Source: an uncultured Bacteroidales bacterium
GTDB lineage: Bacteria > Bacteroidota > Bacteroidia > Bacteroidales > Bacteroidaceae
Length of the DNA stretch: 64,000 nt
NCBI GenBank assembly: GCA_902802815.1
Contig: CADCNQ010000011.1
Coordinates: forward strand, 34,867 to 98,866
Direction: 5' to 3'
Shown here: piece after piece, positions 44,201 to 51,708 of the stretch
Numbering within the stretch: position 1 is the first letter of the stretch
How the letters are laid out: every line of letters begins with the position of its first letter
Program-made: the position numbers and the translations under genes
Notes under the pieces: generated by a model
Seen by the model: the letters and a program-made list of their open reading frames with translations, nothing else
Databases searched by the model: none
Told to the model about the DNA's origin: nothing

Positions 44201-44816
44201 AATACAAGAAACACAAACTAAAGACCGCATGGGAATCACCTATTATCAAAAAGGGATTCAATTATTTACTTTAATTAGGGAAGTATCGGAGAACACAAAG
44301 AACATATATTCACTATATGGAATGAAATTAAAACCAAACGGAGAAGATTATGAGCCGATATATGATGAGAACCTTTATACTTGCACGTGTTCAAAACTAG
44401 CCGAAATACATTGGGAAAATCACACATTGGTAGTAAAATATACCACATTAAAAAAAGAAAAAGGCAAGGATTGTGGAATGACGTGGAGTAGTAAAGATTT
44501 TATGCTTAACTCTTTTGATTTTATATCAATCCATCAGGGTCTATTAGATAAGTTATATGATGCATTTGGCATCAAAGATAATAGTGATGACAAAATTATT
44601 CTTACGAATCGACTTCATGAAGAGTTCTGCTCAAAACCATGTGGTAACCGAAAAGATGGCTTTGTCCCTGGACTGATTATCCACTCGGGCCGTTCAAAAC
44701 CCGCAGAAAATGACATGCCGCAAAAATTGCCATTCATTCAGTATGCTGCAATTGAACATTCTCTGATGGATTGTAAGTATACATTAGTTAATCTCCTAGA
44801 AGATGCAAAAATATGA
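41217..44816 (+). CDS. Large GHKL / histidine-kinase-like ATPase
   Basis: A 1199-residue cytoplasmic protein without membrane segments or signal peptide. The N-terminal ~250 residues are unrecognised. A helical H-box-like segment IMSRNMSHNLGSHVMAYLK (His264) is followed by the N-box ENIIRNAAKHG (Glu459-Gly469, Asn464), the hallmark of histidine kinases and other GHKL ATPases. A degenerate G1 region (FLTITDNIP, about residues 583-591) and a charged coiled insert lie downstream. The C-terminal half (about 700-1199) is unknown. I recall similar SHN(L/I)GSHV proteins only as uncharacterised Bacteroidota ATPases. It overlaps livJ by 11 bp and shares ATGA with the next gene. It may be a sensor kinase, a chaperone-like ATPase or a conflict-system switch. 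Confidence 0.85.
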   Translation: MENNMDSTFNEELNQVHERCINLQVEERFAQMGQEVSFSSFLYGYGVDTLPANTYIGMNVKTTNIIPFFTLINEQGEEVDKEKRKEILASLNNITTEASLRGNNGFFSFPMFLEKVQLESLHLKIKKNSNGYFDIQVEEPTNLWTQSGDIDKENIKAQLKESIKSYSASFLNVWYGFIESRDDGVDIVVKVSDPDKKFIGNSFFVVITPLNNANSVKIANDCYIPLLAVEGIIKSIYINDVNYLLRNEATKSAKAAIMSRNMSHNLGSHVMAYLKQHLGSVTNIIQDNVLAELKIDKGDITSGNKIEDIALPFLVGVGNFLSYLQERQDFIATVATDFIPSFAEVNFKDFIYDEINLDKRVDRHTERTSSLKTDNILLGNIARSEGLGREIRTTAKDKGRLSDIVLYFRDFDGNPVADKYGKPLYDRKDAYDSLEEMRKINVSLPGGVVGRQAFFSIVENIIRNAAKHGNWRKNGKLELTFDFYDKKIFDKDSGREFSSLKQEESILLKRIRELELNEDVRNDLENLEKELKEKREKLKKWNKDAAPITNPDLYPMKDKDRTHHLSLMETLWLFYSQSRDADDLYFLTITDNIPISESAIVNLRKALIEDYIDDKTLKMNEGNKGIKEIRISSAWLRGAKDEDEYYKEVPKEDIMPQIAKKAPLVYVRQHDGCLQYIICLQKPRTVAIITKEALNLNVKQPYAAEDWRTYTIDDFKKEENKSFHFILCENREIYDEIRPISSSRTYNLKEIKDQKGIDLLSQLKGELNKKECDEIEHNLYSLLVRPNTSDIICIEDARATSKVSDYTEKNPEYAEKKETFVENETKGSAERIKITSFSILGTNVNVTNGAGIASYFYRTHHDGANEFSAFMKSLKKSDSNYSGCKFVESITGNSSTDRLVRNDRIDYKWYYTHLHAMQQKVAIFDERLFAKIYGLEEVSFTRGAIDPDDLEKNKKVYIEAMRGDYKSLIECSNNTSELNEYIVDYFSDFDLTKFAIQETQTKDRMGITYYQKGIQLFTLIREVSENTKNIYSLYGMKLKPNGEDYEPIYDENLYTCTCSKLAEIHWENHTLVVKYTTLKKEKGKDCGMTWSSKDFMLNSFDFISIHQGLLDKLYDAFGIKDNSDDKIILTNRLHEEFCSKPCGNRKDGFVPGLIIHSGRSKPAENDMPQKLPFIQYAAIEHSLMDCKYTLVNLLEDAKI

Positions 44817-44846
44817 CTATTAATAAAGATATGACTATTAATAAAG
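44811..44846 (+). repeat. 18-bp tandem duplication over a start codon
   Basis: ATATGACTATTAATAAAG is repeated exactly (44811-44828 and 44829-44846). Each copy carries an ATG in the same frame (44813 and 44831), and the first also contains the stop of the upstream gene. Confidence 0.9.
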
Positions 44847-45847
44847 TGATTTTCATTTCTACAAGATGGATTCCAGAAATTCCACTTTTTAGAGATGGTA
44901 ATAACAACGAGAAGACGCCATATGAAAAATATCTCGTTTTTTCTCGTGTTATGACAAAATATTTTCTTGGTAATAACGACGACTGTTCTAACTGGATTAG
45001 ACTACAAGCACGTACTTTTTTGCCATCCTCAGGTCCCAAGGTTTCTGATATAGTGCACGACTTTATAAAAAAAGTTGAAGAATTAGGGCTGTCAGATCAC
45101 GAAATATCCATTCCTGGTCAAAGGAAGAAACAAAAACTTATAGATATATTAAAAATTGATTATGATATAATACAATATATAAAACAACGGACGGCAATAA
45201 TTAATAGCAGAGACATACTGTCCCAACAACTTGAACAACTAAAGACTGTCCTGCCAGAAATAAATAATACGAGTTCTGAAGAACATGATGTCGACAGCTA
45301 TGATAATCAAGTAATTTTAGAACGGCCTTTTGAAAATAGTAAGAAAGATATTTCTCATTTAGACAAACCGGAAGGGGATAAAACTGTTAAACATCGTCTT
45401 GGAATATACAAAAGGGAGGCAAATGACTTGGGACTTTGCGTAATTTGGCCTTGGGATGGAGAATATGAAAGATATGATGTAGAAGAAAAAAATCATGACA
45501 AAGAATGGGAAAAGGCTATATGCAAGTCAATTATAGAATTTTATCCAAATGTAGAAGAGGCGATTCTTCTTTTGCATGATAGAGATTTTCAAAAGTTTCA
45601 AAAAGAAGGTAAAGACGAACCTTTGGGGCAATTTACATATGAAGATAATGGAAAAAAAATAGAATACAGGGTAATCGTTTTCCGTCATACTAATGCTGAT
45701 ATTCAGAATATAATCCAAAATACAGAAACCATAACCGAACTCTATAATGCTACTGATGAATACATTAATGGTTATGCAGGAATGCAGAGTGCTGATACGG
45801 AAAACAAAAATGCAGAGGCTCACAATAAAAAACTGTCTAAAGTCTGA
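44813..45847 (+). CDS. Unknown 344-residue cytoplasmic protein
   Basis: No family recognised. Two in-frame starts arise from the 18-bp duplication; ATG 44813 overlaps the upstream stop (ATGA), and ATG 44831 would give 338 residues. The N-terminus (VIFISTRWIPEIPLFRDG in part) and C-terminal half (LGLCVIWPWDGEYERYDVEE, then EAILLLHDRDFQKF) look like alpha/beta folds. The middle is a helical, Gln/Asn-rich linker. There is no signal peptide. It is translationally coupled to the GHKL gene and followed 18 bp later by the 738-residue protein, so it probably acts with both. Confidence 0.8.
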   Translation: MTINKDMTINKVIFISTRWIPEIPLFRDGNNNEKTPYEKYLVFSRVMTKYFLGNNDDCSNWIRLQARTFLPSSGPKVSDIVHDFIKKVEELGLSDHEISIPGQRKKQKLIDILKIDYDIIQYIKQRTAIINSRDILSQQLEQLKTVLPEINNTSSEEHDVDSYDNQVILERPFENSKKDISHLDKPEGDKTVKHRLGIYKREANDLGLCVIWPWDGEYERYDVEEKNHDKEWEKAICKSIIEFYPNVEEAILLLHDRDFQKFQKEGKDEPLGQFTYEDNGKKIEYRVIVFRHTNADIQNIIQNTETITELYNATDEYINGYAGMQSADTENKNAEAHNKKLSKV

Positions 45848-45865
45848 TATTTTAGAAAAGTTGAT

Positions 45866-48082
45866 ATGAGAACAGACCAACAACTTTTATATTTCTCCTT
45901 GAATAAGGAATCTGTTAATAGCTTTTATAACTATTTAGATGGATCTATATGGGAGCTTAAGGATTCTTTCCGCAGGGCCATAAAAAAGGAAGAAGCCTTA
46001 AATTTTAGACATGCTTCTGATTTGATGTTTTTCTTGGATAAACAAGATTCTCCAGAATCCTATTATGTGATTATAGATTATCTGTCTTTCTATAATTTAC
46101 AATTTCAAAAGAAAGAAAATAACACAAATGAGATTTGCCCTATTAGAAAATTTGAAAGAAACAAACAAATGCCGGTTCAAAATCTGGAACAATTTTCTAT
46201 ACGAGAAGCTGCAAAAATAATCCGCCGCACAATATTGAAATATCCAGAAATAATGTTTCTTTTTGATGAATCGTGGAGAGGTGAAACAAAAATAGAGAAG
46301 GGAAAAACGAATTTTGGTAGTTTCCTTTTTTATGAAAATGCCAAGGTTGCTTTAGATGTCAATATTAGATACCATCAGTATAGTGTATATGATGAAGACC
46401 CCTTTCTTGCTATTAGAAGAAACAGAAGTAACTTATATGATGGTTCCAATTTGCGTTATGCGATTATGCGCTATATGTACGATTCTTTGAAAGTAGAACG
46501 TTACAATTTTAGTATTATTCAAGATAGCCGGAAGGCTAATCTCGCTCTTGTCGTCGAAGAAGAATTGGAACAGAACCACTTTAACAGTTTCTGTTTATAT
46601 GTAAATGGTTTTCGCGTTATTCCTATTTTATCTTCAAAAGAACTGAAATATTTCAATGATTTATGCGATAATAGTAAGACAGGAGAAGAAGATGTCCGTT
46701 CGGTTCAGTTAATTGTAAGGGATTTTGATCTCCAATTTGATGACGTTGATGACAGGTCTTCAAATAAAATATCCATTAAAAAAAGCAATATAGAAGAAAT
46801 AGAAGAACGTATCGACATCTACGAAGTAGATAAAATCAGGCGCGCCAAACGGGGTAAAAACAATTATTGGTATATTTTGGAACAAAAGGATAACAAGACA
46901 TGTCAAAAGGATATAACCTTAAATTGGTTGGCTGACGGAAAAGATTTCATAAACGAATATTGGTCTAATCTAAGACATATCAAAACATATTATATTTCCA
47001 AAGGACCCTCAAATATACAAATCCTTAAAGACGGATTTTTCATGGAGGATAAAGATTCTAATCAAATAATTCCTGGTCTACACAAACCTGTTTGTGGCAT
47101 ATATGAATCTTTTCGCTCTCTTAAAAATATTAGGCAAACTTCAGACGATGCTCTTAAGTATGGAAAGCAAGAAGATGATAATACGAAGAATCAGAAGTAT
47201 TTAATAAACACAGATAGAGAAAACCATGAACATGGTGTTCCTTTGGATATATATGATTTGGTGAAATCTATGGTTTCCCGAGCCAAATTATATCAAAAAA
47301 AACATAGGTACTCACTATCAGCAATCTTAGCCTTAGATGCAATTGAAGCCATGAATGGTTTCCATGAACAATTGATGATTCAAGCTTATCATGTTGCGGC
47401 GACATGTGAAAATGCCTTGGCTATGAGCATTTTAGGAGGAAATGACAAGATATTGAAGGCCGATGCCACATTTAGGATAAATAAAATTAAAAAAGATGTC
47501 GACCGTTTGCTTAGTCGCGATAACAACAAAGATAGCCGTACGGACTTAAAGAAAAACGTTTTAAATCAGATCTTCTCCGATTGTCGTCTATTTTGTAAAG
47601 AAAAAGAACATTTTGAGGCTGAAGAAGCTTTTATCAGTGCGATGGCACGTCTAAATGATGGTGTTTCATTTAAGAATTCAAGCCAACAAATAAACTATTT
47701 TTTTTTAAAAGTCAAAGAGTGTTGTACTCATTGTTGGAGTAATCTGAAAAAAGCATTCCATACATTATTTGCACCTAATGAAGATTATATATGTGCCGTA
47801 TTACCGTTACTTTATGATAATTATAATAGAGATTCTGATTACACCAAACTAAAGGATGATTGCTGGAGATTGACAGGTATTAATTTAATTACAATTTCCA
47901 CAGCAGGTTGCCACATTGGCTCTGCGGAAAGTGGAAAAAAATGGAAAAGTTTTGATAATACAATCCTTTTTGTAGATGAGAACGGTGAAATCACACCAAT
48001 TAAGAATGGGCTAGTTCTCGTGTCTAGTACAACAGATTGTGGTACTAATAAATATTACCTAATATTAGTAAAAAAAAGATAG
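45866..48082 (+). CDS. Unknown 738-residue protein of the GHKL operon
   Basis: No named family recognised. The N-terminal ~130 residues contain alternating strands and helices (YYVIIDYLSFYNLQF, then FSIREAAKIIRRTILKYPEIMFLFDESW, in part AAKIIRRTILKYPEIMFL) that recall a degenerate receiver-like fold, but no phosphoacceptor Asp is clear. A long middle region is A+T-rich and Lys/Asn/Asp-rich. About residues 470-620 are helical (YSLSAILALDAIEAMNGFHEQL in part). The C-terminus (GINLITISTAGCHIGSAESG) is beta-rich. No signal peptide. It sits 18 bp after the 344-residue gene and 2 bp before a membrane-protein gene, and may be the output of the GHKL protein. Confidence 0.8.
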   Translation: MRTDQQLLYFSLNKESVNSFYNYLDGSIWELKDSFRRAIKKEEALNFRHASDLMFFLDKQDSPESYYVIIDYLSFYNLQFQKKENNTNEICPIRKFERNKQMPVQNLEQFSIREAAKIIRRTILKYPEIMFLFDESWRGETKIEKGKTNFGSFLFYENAKVALDVNIRYHQYSVYDEDPFLAIRRNRSNLYDGSNLRYAIMRYMYDSLKVERYNFSIIQDSRKANLALVVEEELEQNHFNSFCLYVNGFRVIPILSSKELKYFNDLCDNSKTGEEDVRSVQLIVRDFDLQFDDVDDRSSNKISIKKSNIEEIEERIDIYEVDKIRRAKRGKNNYWYILEQKDNKTCQKDITLNWLADGKDFINEYWSNLRHIKTYYISKGPSNIQILKDGFFMEDKDSNQIIPGLHKPVCGIYESFRSLKNIRQTSDDALKYGKQEDDNTKNQKYLINTDRENHEHGVPLDIYDLVKSMVSRAKLYQKKHRYSLSAILALDAIEAMNGFHEQLMIQAYHVAATCENALAMSILGGNDKILKADATFRINKIKKDVDRLLSRDNNKDSRTDLKKNVLNQIFSDCRLFCKEKEHFEAEEAFISAMARLNDGVSFKNSSQQINYFFLKVKECCTHCWSNLKKAFHTLFAPNEDYICAVLPLLYDNYNRDSDYTKLKDDCWRLTGINLITISTAGCHIGSAESGKKWKSFDNTILFVDENGEITPIKNGLVLVSSTTDCGTNKYYLILVKKR

Positions 48083-48084
48083 CA

Positions 48085-48876
48085 ATGAAATATAGACAGC
48101 GTTTATATTATATTTGGTTATTAATTACTAAATTTATTGAGCACTCCAGTGTAATAAAACATTTAAGCAAATTTTGGCTTATATGGCTATCCTTTGCCAT
48201 GCTTTTTTTGATAACCTTTATACATTATTGTATTCCTATTCCTGATTTCACGCACATTTCTTGGTCAATTATCAAATGGATAATTTATATCATTGTTTTT
48301 ATGATTATCACATTATTTGTGATAAGACCAATGAATACTGTATATGGGATGATGGGAACATCCGGATCCATTAGAGTGTTCTTTACAAATTTTCTCATTA
48401 TCACAGCTATTTTTACATTTATATACTATTTTGGATTCTTCCATAATGCTAAGGTATCATATGATGTCAACCAACCACATATATTTTACAATTATCACAA
48501 AACACTAACCACCAACAAAAAAGACACCATTGCAGAAAGAAGAGATACCATAATACTTATTAATCTTATCAATCAAGATGGCATAATACTTAGAGATACC
48601 ATTGAACAAATTCAAGTTGCAAAAATAAACTACCAAAATATAACGTTCTTTCAAACATTCCGCAACACCATATTGACGACACTCATGCAAGAGCCGACAG
48701 ACTTTTTCGCGATTGCTGCTACTCACAATGAAGCGATGGATAATGGTGAGAACAATCTGGATGGCAGTAAGGCGGCAACTTTCCACTACCTTCTTATAAT
48801 TCAGATACTCATATCTTGGATATTCTTCGGCGTGTTCATTTCTATCTTATATAACAAATTCCGATACGAATCATAG
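48085..48876 (+). CDS. Membrane protein with large exposed loop
   Basis: A 263-residue protein. Hydrophobic segments lie at about residues 27-49, 60-82, 95-120 and 232-254, with a ~110-residue hydrophilic loop between the last two. It reads like a small channel, pore or sensor subunit, but no family is recognised. It is the last A+T-rich gene of the block, 2 bp after the 738-residue gene and 7 bp before the CARF nuclease gene. Confidence 0.8.
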   Translation: MKYRQRLYYIWLLITKFIEHSSVIKHLSKFWLIWLSFAMLFLITFIHYCIPIPDFTHISWSIIKWIIYIIVFMIITLFVIRPMNTVYGMMGTSGSIRVFFTNFLIITAIFTFIYYFGFFHNAKVSYDVNQPHIFYNYHKTLTTNKKDTIAERRDTIILINLINQDGIILRDTIEQIQVAKINYQNITFFQTFRNTILTTLMQEPTDFFAIAATHNEAMDNGENNLDGSKAATFHYLLIIQILISWIFFGVFISILYNKFRYES

Positions 48877-48883
48877 CACAACC

Positions 48884-50065
48884 ATGCCAAAAACACTTGT
48901 AAATATCATTACTGATGACAATCCGATACCGGCATACCTGTTCATCAAAGAGCAATATGAAGCCGGAGATAATCTTATGTATATCTCCGCAAACTACACC
49001 GTGGATGACCTTGAAGCACTTGCTCGTCTATTTGATGTACCCCAGGGGAACGTTGAGCAAATAATCCTTGGAGATGCCGTTGATATCAAGTATGAGGAGA
49101 TATACAAAACCATAAGGAAGCATCTGAAGAACGATGTAAATTATCACGTAAATCTTGCCGGAGGTACGCGATATATGGCACTGGCCGTACAGCAGGTGTT
49201 CGAGAAGTTCAATGCCACATTCTACTATGTGCAGGTGACGAACAACCAAATTGTGAGCACCATATTCGACGACAGCGTGAACGACGGGGACGATATCATA
49301 CACAACATCGGCTACCACATGACCATTGCAGAATACCTGCGAGTGCATGACATCAAGCACGATATTGATGAATCCGTGCCAGACAACAGCCATTGTCACT
49401 CTCCCCTACGTACAAGAGAAGACACACAAAAATTCTTCGACATGTTTAGTCAGAACAAATTCTCCGGCTCCGACTATAAAACCATGGAACTCCTACGTCT
49501 GAACTATCGCGGCAAGAAGAAAATCGATATCAACGAAGTGGAGAAAAACGGCATAAAAGATAAACCGCCAGTGCCGGGACTGGGAGACCTTCTGGAACAC
49601 TTGTCATTCAATCCCGAAGATGGCAGCAAACTTACCAAACATGAACTTGACTACCTGACAGGAGGTTGGTTTGAAGAATACATATACTACCTAATCAAAG
49701 AGCATATCAAACCAGACGACATCGCCATCGGTGTGAGGATAAAACGGGGAGAGACAAAACACGACAACGAGCTGGATGTCGTTTTCACAAAGAACAACAA
49801 GTTTTTCGTTATCGAATGTAAGACTGGCATCGAAACTGAACGCTTGTTTAATGAGATTGTTTACAAGGCATGCGCCATCAAGGAAGCTCTGTTGGGCGTA
49901 TCAATCCACTCTTACATCTTCTCGTTAAAAGAAGACAAGGACGGCAGCCTTTCACGCATCGCAAAGAATATGGGTATCACATTCGTGGGGCATAACCAGC
50001 TCTCCACACCCGATGGACACTGCTACATATTGAATAATATTAGCAATAAAATACTCAAATCATAA
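48884..50065 (+). CDS. CARF-domain PD-(D/E)XK nuclease, Card1/Can2-like (DUF1887)
   Basis: A 393-residue protein. The N-terminal CARF/Rossmann domain (about 1-150) has the ligand-binding signature NLAGGTRYM (Asn90-Met98), a variant of the usual NxTGGTK. A middle winged-helix-like region (about 190-255) leads to a PD-(D/E)XK nuclease domain: Glu265 in GGWFEEY, Asp298 in NELDV, and Glu311/Lys313 in IECKTG. Card1 (Can2) nucleases of type III CRISPR systems cut DNA or RNA when cyclic tetra-adenylate binds. Here no Cas10, cas gene or repeat array is seen anywhere in the window, so the activator is unknown. It is the last gene of the operon starting at livH, 7 bp after the membrane-protein gene, and its codon usage is less A+T-rich than the genes before it. 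Confidence 0.9.
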   Translation: MPKTLVNIITDDNPIPAYLFIKEQYEAGDNLMYISANYTVDDLEALARLFDVPQGNVEQIILGDAVDIKYEEIYKTIRKHLKNDVNYHVNLAGGTRYMALAVQQVFEKFNATFYYVQVTNNQIVSTIFDDSVNDGDDIIHNIGYHMTIAEYLRVHDIKHDIDESVPDNSHCHSPLRTREDTQKFFDMFSQNKFSGSDYKTMELLRLNYRGKKKIDINEVEKNGIKDKPPVPGLGDLLEHLSFNPEDGSKLTKHELDYLTGGWFEEYIYYLIKEHIKPDDIAIGVRIKRGETKHDNELDVVFTKNNKFFVIECKTGIETERLFNEIVYKACAIKEALLGVSIHSYIFSLKEDKDGSLSRIAKNMGITFVGHNQLSTPDGHCYILNNISNKILKS

Positions 50066-50118
50066 GGAAGAGCAGAAACATTTTTTGGAGATTTCCATGA
50101 TTTTCCACTATTTATTGT

Positions 50119-50126
50119 TATTTTTG
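50119..50126 (+). promoter_or_regulatory. -7 box for the Hsp70/SEDS-transpeptidase operon
   Basis: TATTTTTG matches TAnnTTTG, 16 bp before the ATG at 50143, giving a short leader. It marks the boundary between the two operons. Confidence 0.6.
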
Positions 50127-50142
50127 CAAACAAAAATACGAA

Positions 50143-51012
50143 ATGAGAGCCGTTGCTAATACCATTGTTATAATAATTTGCCTGTTTTTATCTCCAACGG
50201 CAATAACTGCCCAAAACAGGTATAACATCGAAACAGACATTGAGCGTGCCGTTAAGGATTTCTTCCTAAAAATGTCCGAGATGAACAGCCCCGTGGAACC
50301 GATAAGTCCTGAAAGTTTTGCATCGGCCTATCAAAAAGGTATAAATATTTTTCTGATAAATGGGAAAAGTATCAAAATGGTAGACTTCCTGAATTGGTAC
50401 AAGAGGGTCGTTTTGGCAAATTATAGCATTAGTCACCGGATTCAGATAAAAAGTATCACAAAACTCCAAGAGAACAACAGGTATCTCGTTAAATGTGTAT
50501 TGCACCGTGAAATTGAAAATGATTCTCAAGTACGACACATAAGCGATGAAAATGTCGAAATAAAAGCCGTATGGAGAGGGCAGGAAGTGAACAATGTTTC
50601 CATTCAAAGTATTTCATCCAATTTCAACCTGAATTTTATCAAACCAAATGTTATTGACAAGTATGAGTTTCAAGTTTGGCCAATAGTAACCCACCTCTCA
50701 GCATTCAGTACCAAATGGGAATTTGAAGTTATAAGTAACAAAAAATCCATGGAAGGTTTTGATGGTGAAGAACGGAAATGTATTAAAACGGAACCTATCA
50801 ATATAACGTACGAAAGCCCCGATAAGATAATTTATTGGAGAAGAGAAAAAAAAGAAGGTACTTATTTTTCCAATCGCGTCGAATCTTTCTCTGGTTATGT
50901 CGGGCAAAACAAGTCTAAAAAGGCGCGATGCTTCCTTATTATTATCAGGCAAAAAGAGAGCGGAAACTATCTAAGACATTACATATATCAAGAAGGTCGG
51001 AAAAAACGCTGA
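50143..51012 (+). CDS. Exported protein of unknown function
   Basis: A 289-residue protein. A signal peptide (hydrophobic to about residue 20, ITAQN) precedes a mixed alpha/beta mature part; IERAVKDFFLKMSEMNSP suggests a helical start, and the C-terminal ~60 residues are strongly basic (ARCFLIIIRQKESGN..RKKR). No family recognised. Its location is probably periplasmic. It is the first gene of the operon ending with the SEDS-transpeptidase, and the next gene starts 11 bp after its stop. Confidence 0.78.
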   Translation: MRAVANTIVIIICLFLSPTAITAQNRYNIETDIERAVKDFFLKMSEMNSPVEPISPESFASAYQKGINIFLINGKSIKMVDFLNWYKRVVLANYSISHRIQIKSITKLQENNRYLVKCVLHREIENDSQVRHISDENVEIKAVWRGQEVNNVSIQSISSNFNLNFIKPNVIDKYEFQVWPIVTHLSAFSTKWEFEVISNKKSMEGFDGEERKCIKTEPINITYESPDKIIYWRREKKEGTYFSNRVESFSGYVGQNKSKKARCFLIIIRQKESGNYLRHYIYQEGRKKR

Positions 51013-51023
51013 CTATACATTAT

Positions 51024-51698
51024 ATGAGAACTGGAATTGTCATTGCCATACTGCTATTTTCTGTCTCTTGTCATATTGGAGCACAAACATCATCGCTGAC
51101 AAGAGACGAGTTGAAGCATGTGCAAACAGAACTCAACCACAAACTGAACCTACTATGCACATATATCAGCAAAGTCGGCAATACGCCGTTTGATAAGAGT
51201 AAACAGGCTTTATTGAAGGCTCATTATGAAAAACAAAGTATCATTGAGAACGATGTCCCCCCCCTTTTTCGAGATTATGAAAAAAGGAAAATGAAAACCA
51301 GTTGGTATGACCACACATCAAAAAACTATAAGTTTCGCACTTCAATGTTGCCAGCTTACTTCGCATCACTTAAGCATCAGTCCATGGATGGAATTAAGCA
51401 GAGAACATACAAGATTGGCATAATGAACGGATATGTTAACGGTTCTCTGGCAGATCCCAAGAACTGGAAGAAAACAGAAACCTTATCTGATGGATGTGAG
51501 GTGTATGAATCTACTGTCAGCCTTATGCAGGAGTATCAAAGCGTGATATTCTACGGATCCGTGGAAAAGAGACAAATCACAAGTGAAAAAGACAGGAAAG
51601 ACTATCGTGTCTATCTTATTAAGCAACCCAAAGATATGGGTAATCAGACGATGATACTCCTTGGAGACGTCTATCGGGTGATGCCAATAGAAAATTAG
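51024..51698 (+). CDS. Exported protein of unknown function
   Basis: A 224-residue protein from ATG 51024; an upstream in-frame start at 50928 lies inside the previous gene and would spoil the signal peptide. The signal (GIVIAILLFSVSCHIGAQ) could be cleaved after GA or lipidated at Cys17. The mature part is basic and helical at first (VQTELNHKLNLLCTYISK), then beta-rich. No family recognised. It lies between an exported and a membrane-anchored protein in the same operon, suggesting a periplasmic complex. Confidence 0.78.
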   Translation: MRTGIVIAILLFSVSCHIGAQTSSLTRDELKHVQTELNHKLNLLCTYISKVGNTPFDKSKQALLKAHYEKQSIIENDVPPLFRDYEKRKMKTSWYDHTSKNYKFRTSMLPAYFASLKHQSMDGIKQRTYKIGIMNGYVNGSLADPKNWKKTETLSDGCEVYESTVSLMQEYQSVIFYGSVEKRQITSEKDRKDYRVYLIKQPKDMGNQTMILLGDVYRVMPIEN

Positions 51699-51708
51699 CA
51701 AGAATAAT

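Noticed and set aside
44814..44816. A frameshift between the GHKL gene and the next gene
   Set aside because: The ATGA overlap is an ordinary coupled stop/start, and the downstream gene has its own duplicated start codons.
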